From: Nitrospirales bacterium
GTDB taxonomy: Bacteria; Nitrospirota; Nitrospiria; Nitrospirales; UBA8639
NCBI GenBank assembly: GCA_029261305.1
Contig: JAJDBO010000161.1
Span: 1 to 6,467, forward strand
Direction of reading: 5' to 3'
DNA: 6,467 nucleotides
Position 1 is the first letter of the stretch. The number at the start of each line of letters is the position of its first letter. The position numbers and the translations under genes were made by a program. The notes beneath the pieces are model-generated. The model was not told the DNA's origin. It worked only from the letters and a program-made list of their open reading frames with translations, and did not search any database. Below are positions 5,681-6,467 of the stretch, piece by piece.

Positions 5681-6223
5681 ATGAGAGTCGGAGATTCTGC
5701 TTTGTCATTGCTATGGGATAAATGGAAAGCCTGCGATGCTAACGTTTATGATCGCTATAATCGATTCTGGGCACTCCAAATCGCCCTTACTGGTTGGATC
5801 CTGTTTGTTTCGCGTGACGGGATAGCGGAAGGAGAATTGAAATCTGGAGCGATCTTACTTTTCTTGGTTTCATTGGTAGGTTTCTATGTAGTTCGTCTTA
5901 TGAAAACAGATCTGATGGTTCGAAATGCTCATAACCCAGAAATAATTCTTGCTTTGGAAGAAAGAGGGGTTTTACAAGGATATAGTAGTGAACAGAGTGC
6001 CTTGCTATGCGAGAGCTGGACTCCAGAAAATTTTAGCCATAAATGGAACAATTGGCATGCATGTTCCTCCAAGACATGGGCTTCAGCCCTCGAAGTGAAA
6101 ACTATGCGGGGTACTACCACGACAATGAGGGTCGTGTATATATTATGCTCTATTGATCTAATTTTGGCCGTATCCATGGTGGCATTAAATTTTACTCAAT
6201 TTGAAGAAAGAGGTGTTTGGTAA
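5681..6223 (+). CDS. Small membrane protein of unknown function, three predicted helices
   Basis: I do not recognise this 180-residue protein. Three hydrophobic segments are visible: about 29-44 (FWALQIALTGWILFVS), 55-74 (SGAILLFLVSLVGFYVVRLM) and 151-169 (VVYILCSIDLILAVSMVAL). Basic residues before helix 1 and after helix 2 suggest the N-terminus and the 76-residue loop between helices 2 and 3 are cytoplasmic, with the C-terminus outside. The loop is Trp- and Cys-containing (CESWTPENF at 110-118, KWNNWHACSSKTW at 121-133). The ATG at 5681 is the first start after an in-frame TGA at 5672-5674, so the start is constrained, although its ribosome-binding site is weak (GAGAGG at 5662-5667 is 13 bases away). 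The coding sequence is visibly richer in A+T than the genes before it, about 38-43 percent G+C in two 60-base samples. Its stop overlaps the next start as TAATG, implying coupled translation with the beta-grasp protein. Confidence 0.75.
   Translation: MRVGDSALSLLWDKWKACDANVYDRYNRFWALQIALTGWILFVSRDGIAEGELKSGAILLFLVSLVGFYVVRLMKTDLMVRNAHNPEIILALEERGVLQGYSSEQSALLCESWTPENFSHKWNNWHACSSKTWASALEVKTMRGTTTTMRVVYILCSIDLILAVSMVALNFTQFEERGVW
6210..6215 (+). promoter_or_regulatory. Ribosome-binding site of the beta-grasp protein gene
   Basis: GAGGTG is a strong Shine-Dalgarno match, 7 bases before the ATG at 6223 and inside the last codons of the membrane-protein gene. It fixes the start at the TAATG overlap. 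Confidence 0.7.
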
Positions 6224-6467
6224 TGGTCACGGTAAGAGTCTTTGGGCAAAACTTGCTGCCTTGTGTAGAAGATGAAGAAATGGAATGTGAAGTGACAGGG
6301 ACGCCAACGGTTCGAGAATTTTTGGAAGGTGATACTGAGAAATTTGGAGGCTTATTGGAGTTTCTGAATAAAGGTGAGTTGATGGTGACCATTAATCAAA
6401 AAATTTCGACTCAGGAGGCAACCATCAAGGATGGCGATGTGCTGAAGTTTACGCATCAGTTTAATCC
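6223..6467 (+). CDS. MoaD/ThiS-like beta-grasp (ubiquitin-like) protein, 3' end outside window
   Basis: Translation from 6223 gives 81 residues with no stop before the window ends. It begins MVTVRVFGQNLLPCVEDEEM, continues with TVREFLE (28-34) and LLEFLN (44-49), and ends MVTINQKISTQEATIKDGDV followed by LKFTHQFN. This order (a first strand VRVFG, a TVREFLE helix start, VTINQK, then a KDGDVLKF strand near the end) matches MoaD/ThiS beta-grasp proteins. Members with a terminal Gly-Gly carry sulfur as a thiocarboxylate for molybdopterin, thiazole or cysteine synthesis after activation by a ThiF/MoeB-type enzyme. The residues after HQFN are not visible, so whether this protein has the Gly-Gly end is unknown, and family members without it exist. 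The start is supported by GAGGTG at 6210-6215 and by the one-base overlap with the upstream stop. The fold call is reasonable; the pathway is not determined. Confidence 0.75.
   Translation, partial: MVTVRVFGQNLLPCVEDEEMECEVTGTPTVREFLEGDTEKFGGLLEFLNKGELMVTINQKISTQEATIKDGDVLKFTHQFN

Overview
The window looks like an ordinary chromosomal stretch from a Gram-negative bacterium of moderate base composition (roughly half G+C by eye). The combination of a fused FAD/Fe-S 2-hydroxyacid dehydrogenase, an scpA-scpB pair and a small beta-grasp protein, together with the style of the proteins, makes me lean towards Nitrospirota (Nitrospira-like). That is an impression from memory and not a demonstrated assignment. 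All genes are on the + strand. No RNA gene, insertion sequence, CRISPR array or phage gene was seen, and no gene-free stretch exceeds about 150 bases.

Layout. (1) Bases 1-714: the 3' part of a pentapeptide-repeat-like protein, cut by the left edge, built on a strict 11-residue lattice and ending in a transmembrane helix with a basic tail. (2) Bases 715-829: a short intergenic region with two closely spaced hairpins that overlap a candidate promoter. (3) Bases 830-2630: scpA and scpB, overlapping by 32 bases. They encode the kleisin and winged-helix partners of SMC in chromosome condensation and segregation. This ScpB carries a long acidic C-terminal tail made of twelve 5-residue units. (4) Bases 2631-2780: a pyrimidine-rich intergenic region with a candidate promoter placed so close to the next ATG that the transcript would be almost leaderless. 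(5) Bases 2781-5579: a 932-residue fusion of a GlcD/D-2-hydroxyacid dehydrogenase-type flavoprotein with a GlcF-type iron-sulfur protein. Both CCG motifs are missing their second cysteine. (6) Bases 5580-5680: an A+T-rich spacer with a hairpin across the stop codon. (7) Bases 5681-6223: an unrecognised three-helix membrane protein. (8) Bases 6223-6467: the start of a MoaD/ThiS-like beta-grasp protein, cut by the right edge, whose ATG overlaps the preceding stop (TAATG).

How the genes fit together: scpA and scpB form one translationally coupled unit for chromosome maintenance. The dehydrogenase is probably transcribed from its own promoter and would pass electrons from a 2-hydroxyacid through FAD and two [4Fe-4S] clusters to an unidentified acceptor. 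The membrane protein and the beta-grasp protein are coupled to each other. Whether they belong to the dehydrogenase operon cannot be decided here, because the spacer shows neither a convincing terminator nor a convincing promoter.

I did not find a clear new multi-gene system. The points most worth a second look are the acidic repeat tail of ScpB, the paired Cys losses in the CCG domains, the near-leaderless promoter, the 11-residue repeat protein, and the membrane protein coupled to a beta-grasp protein.
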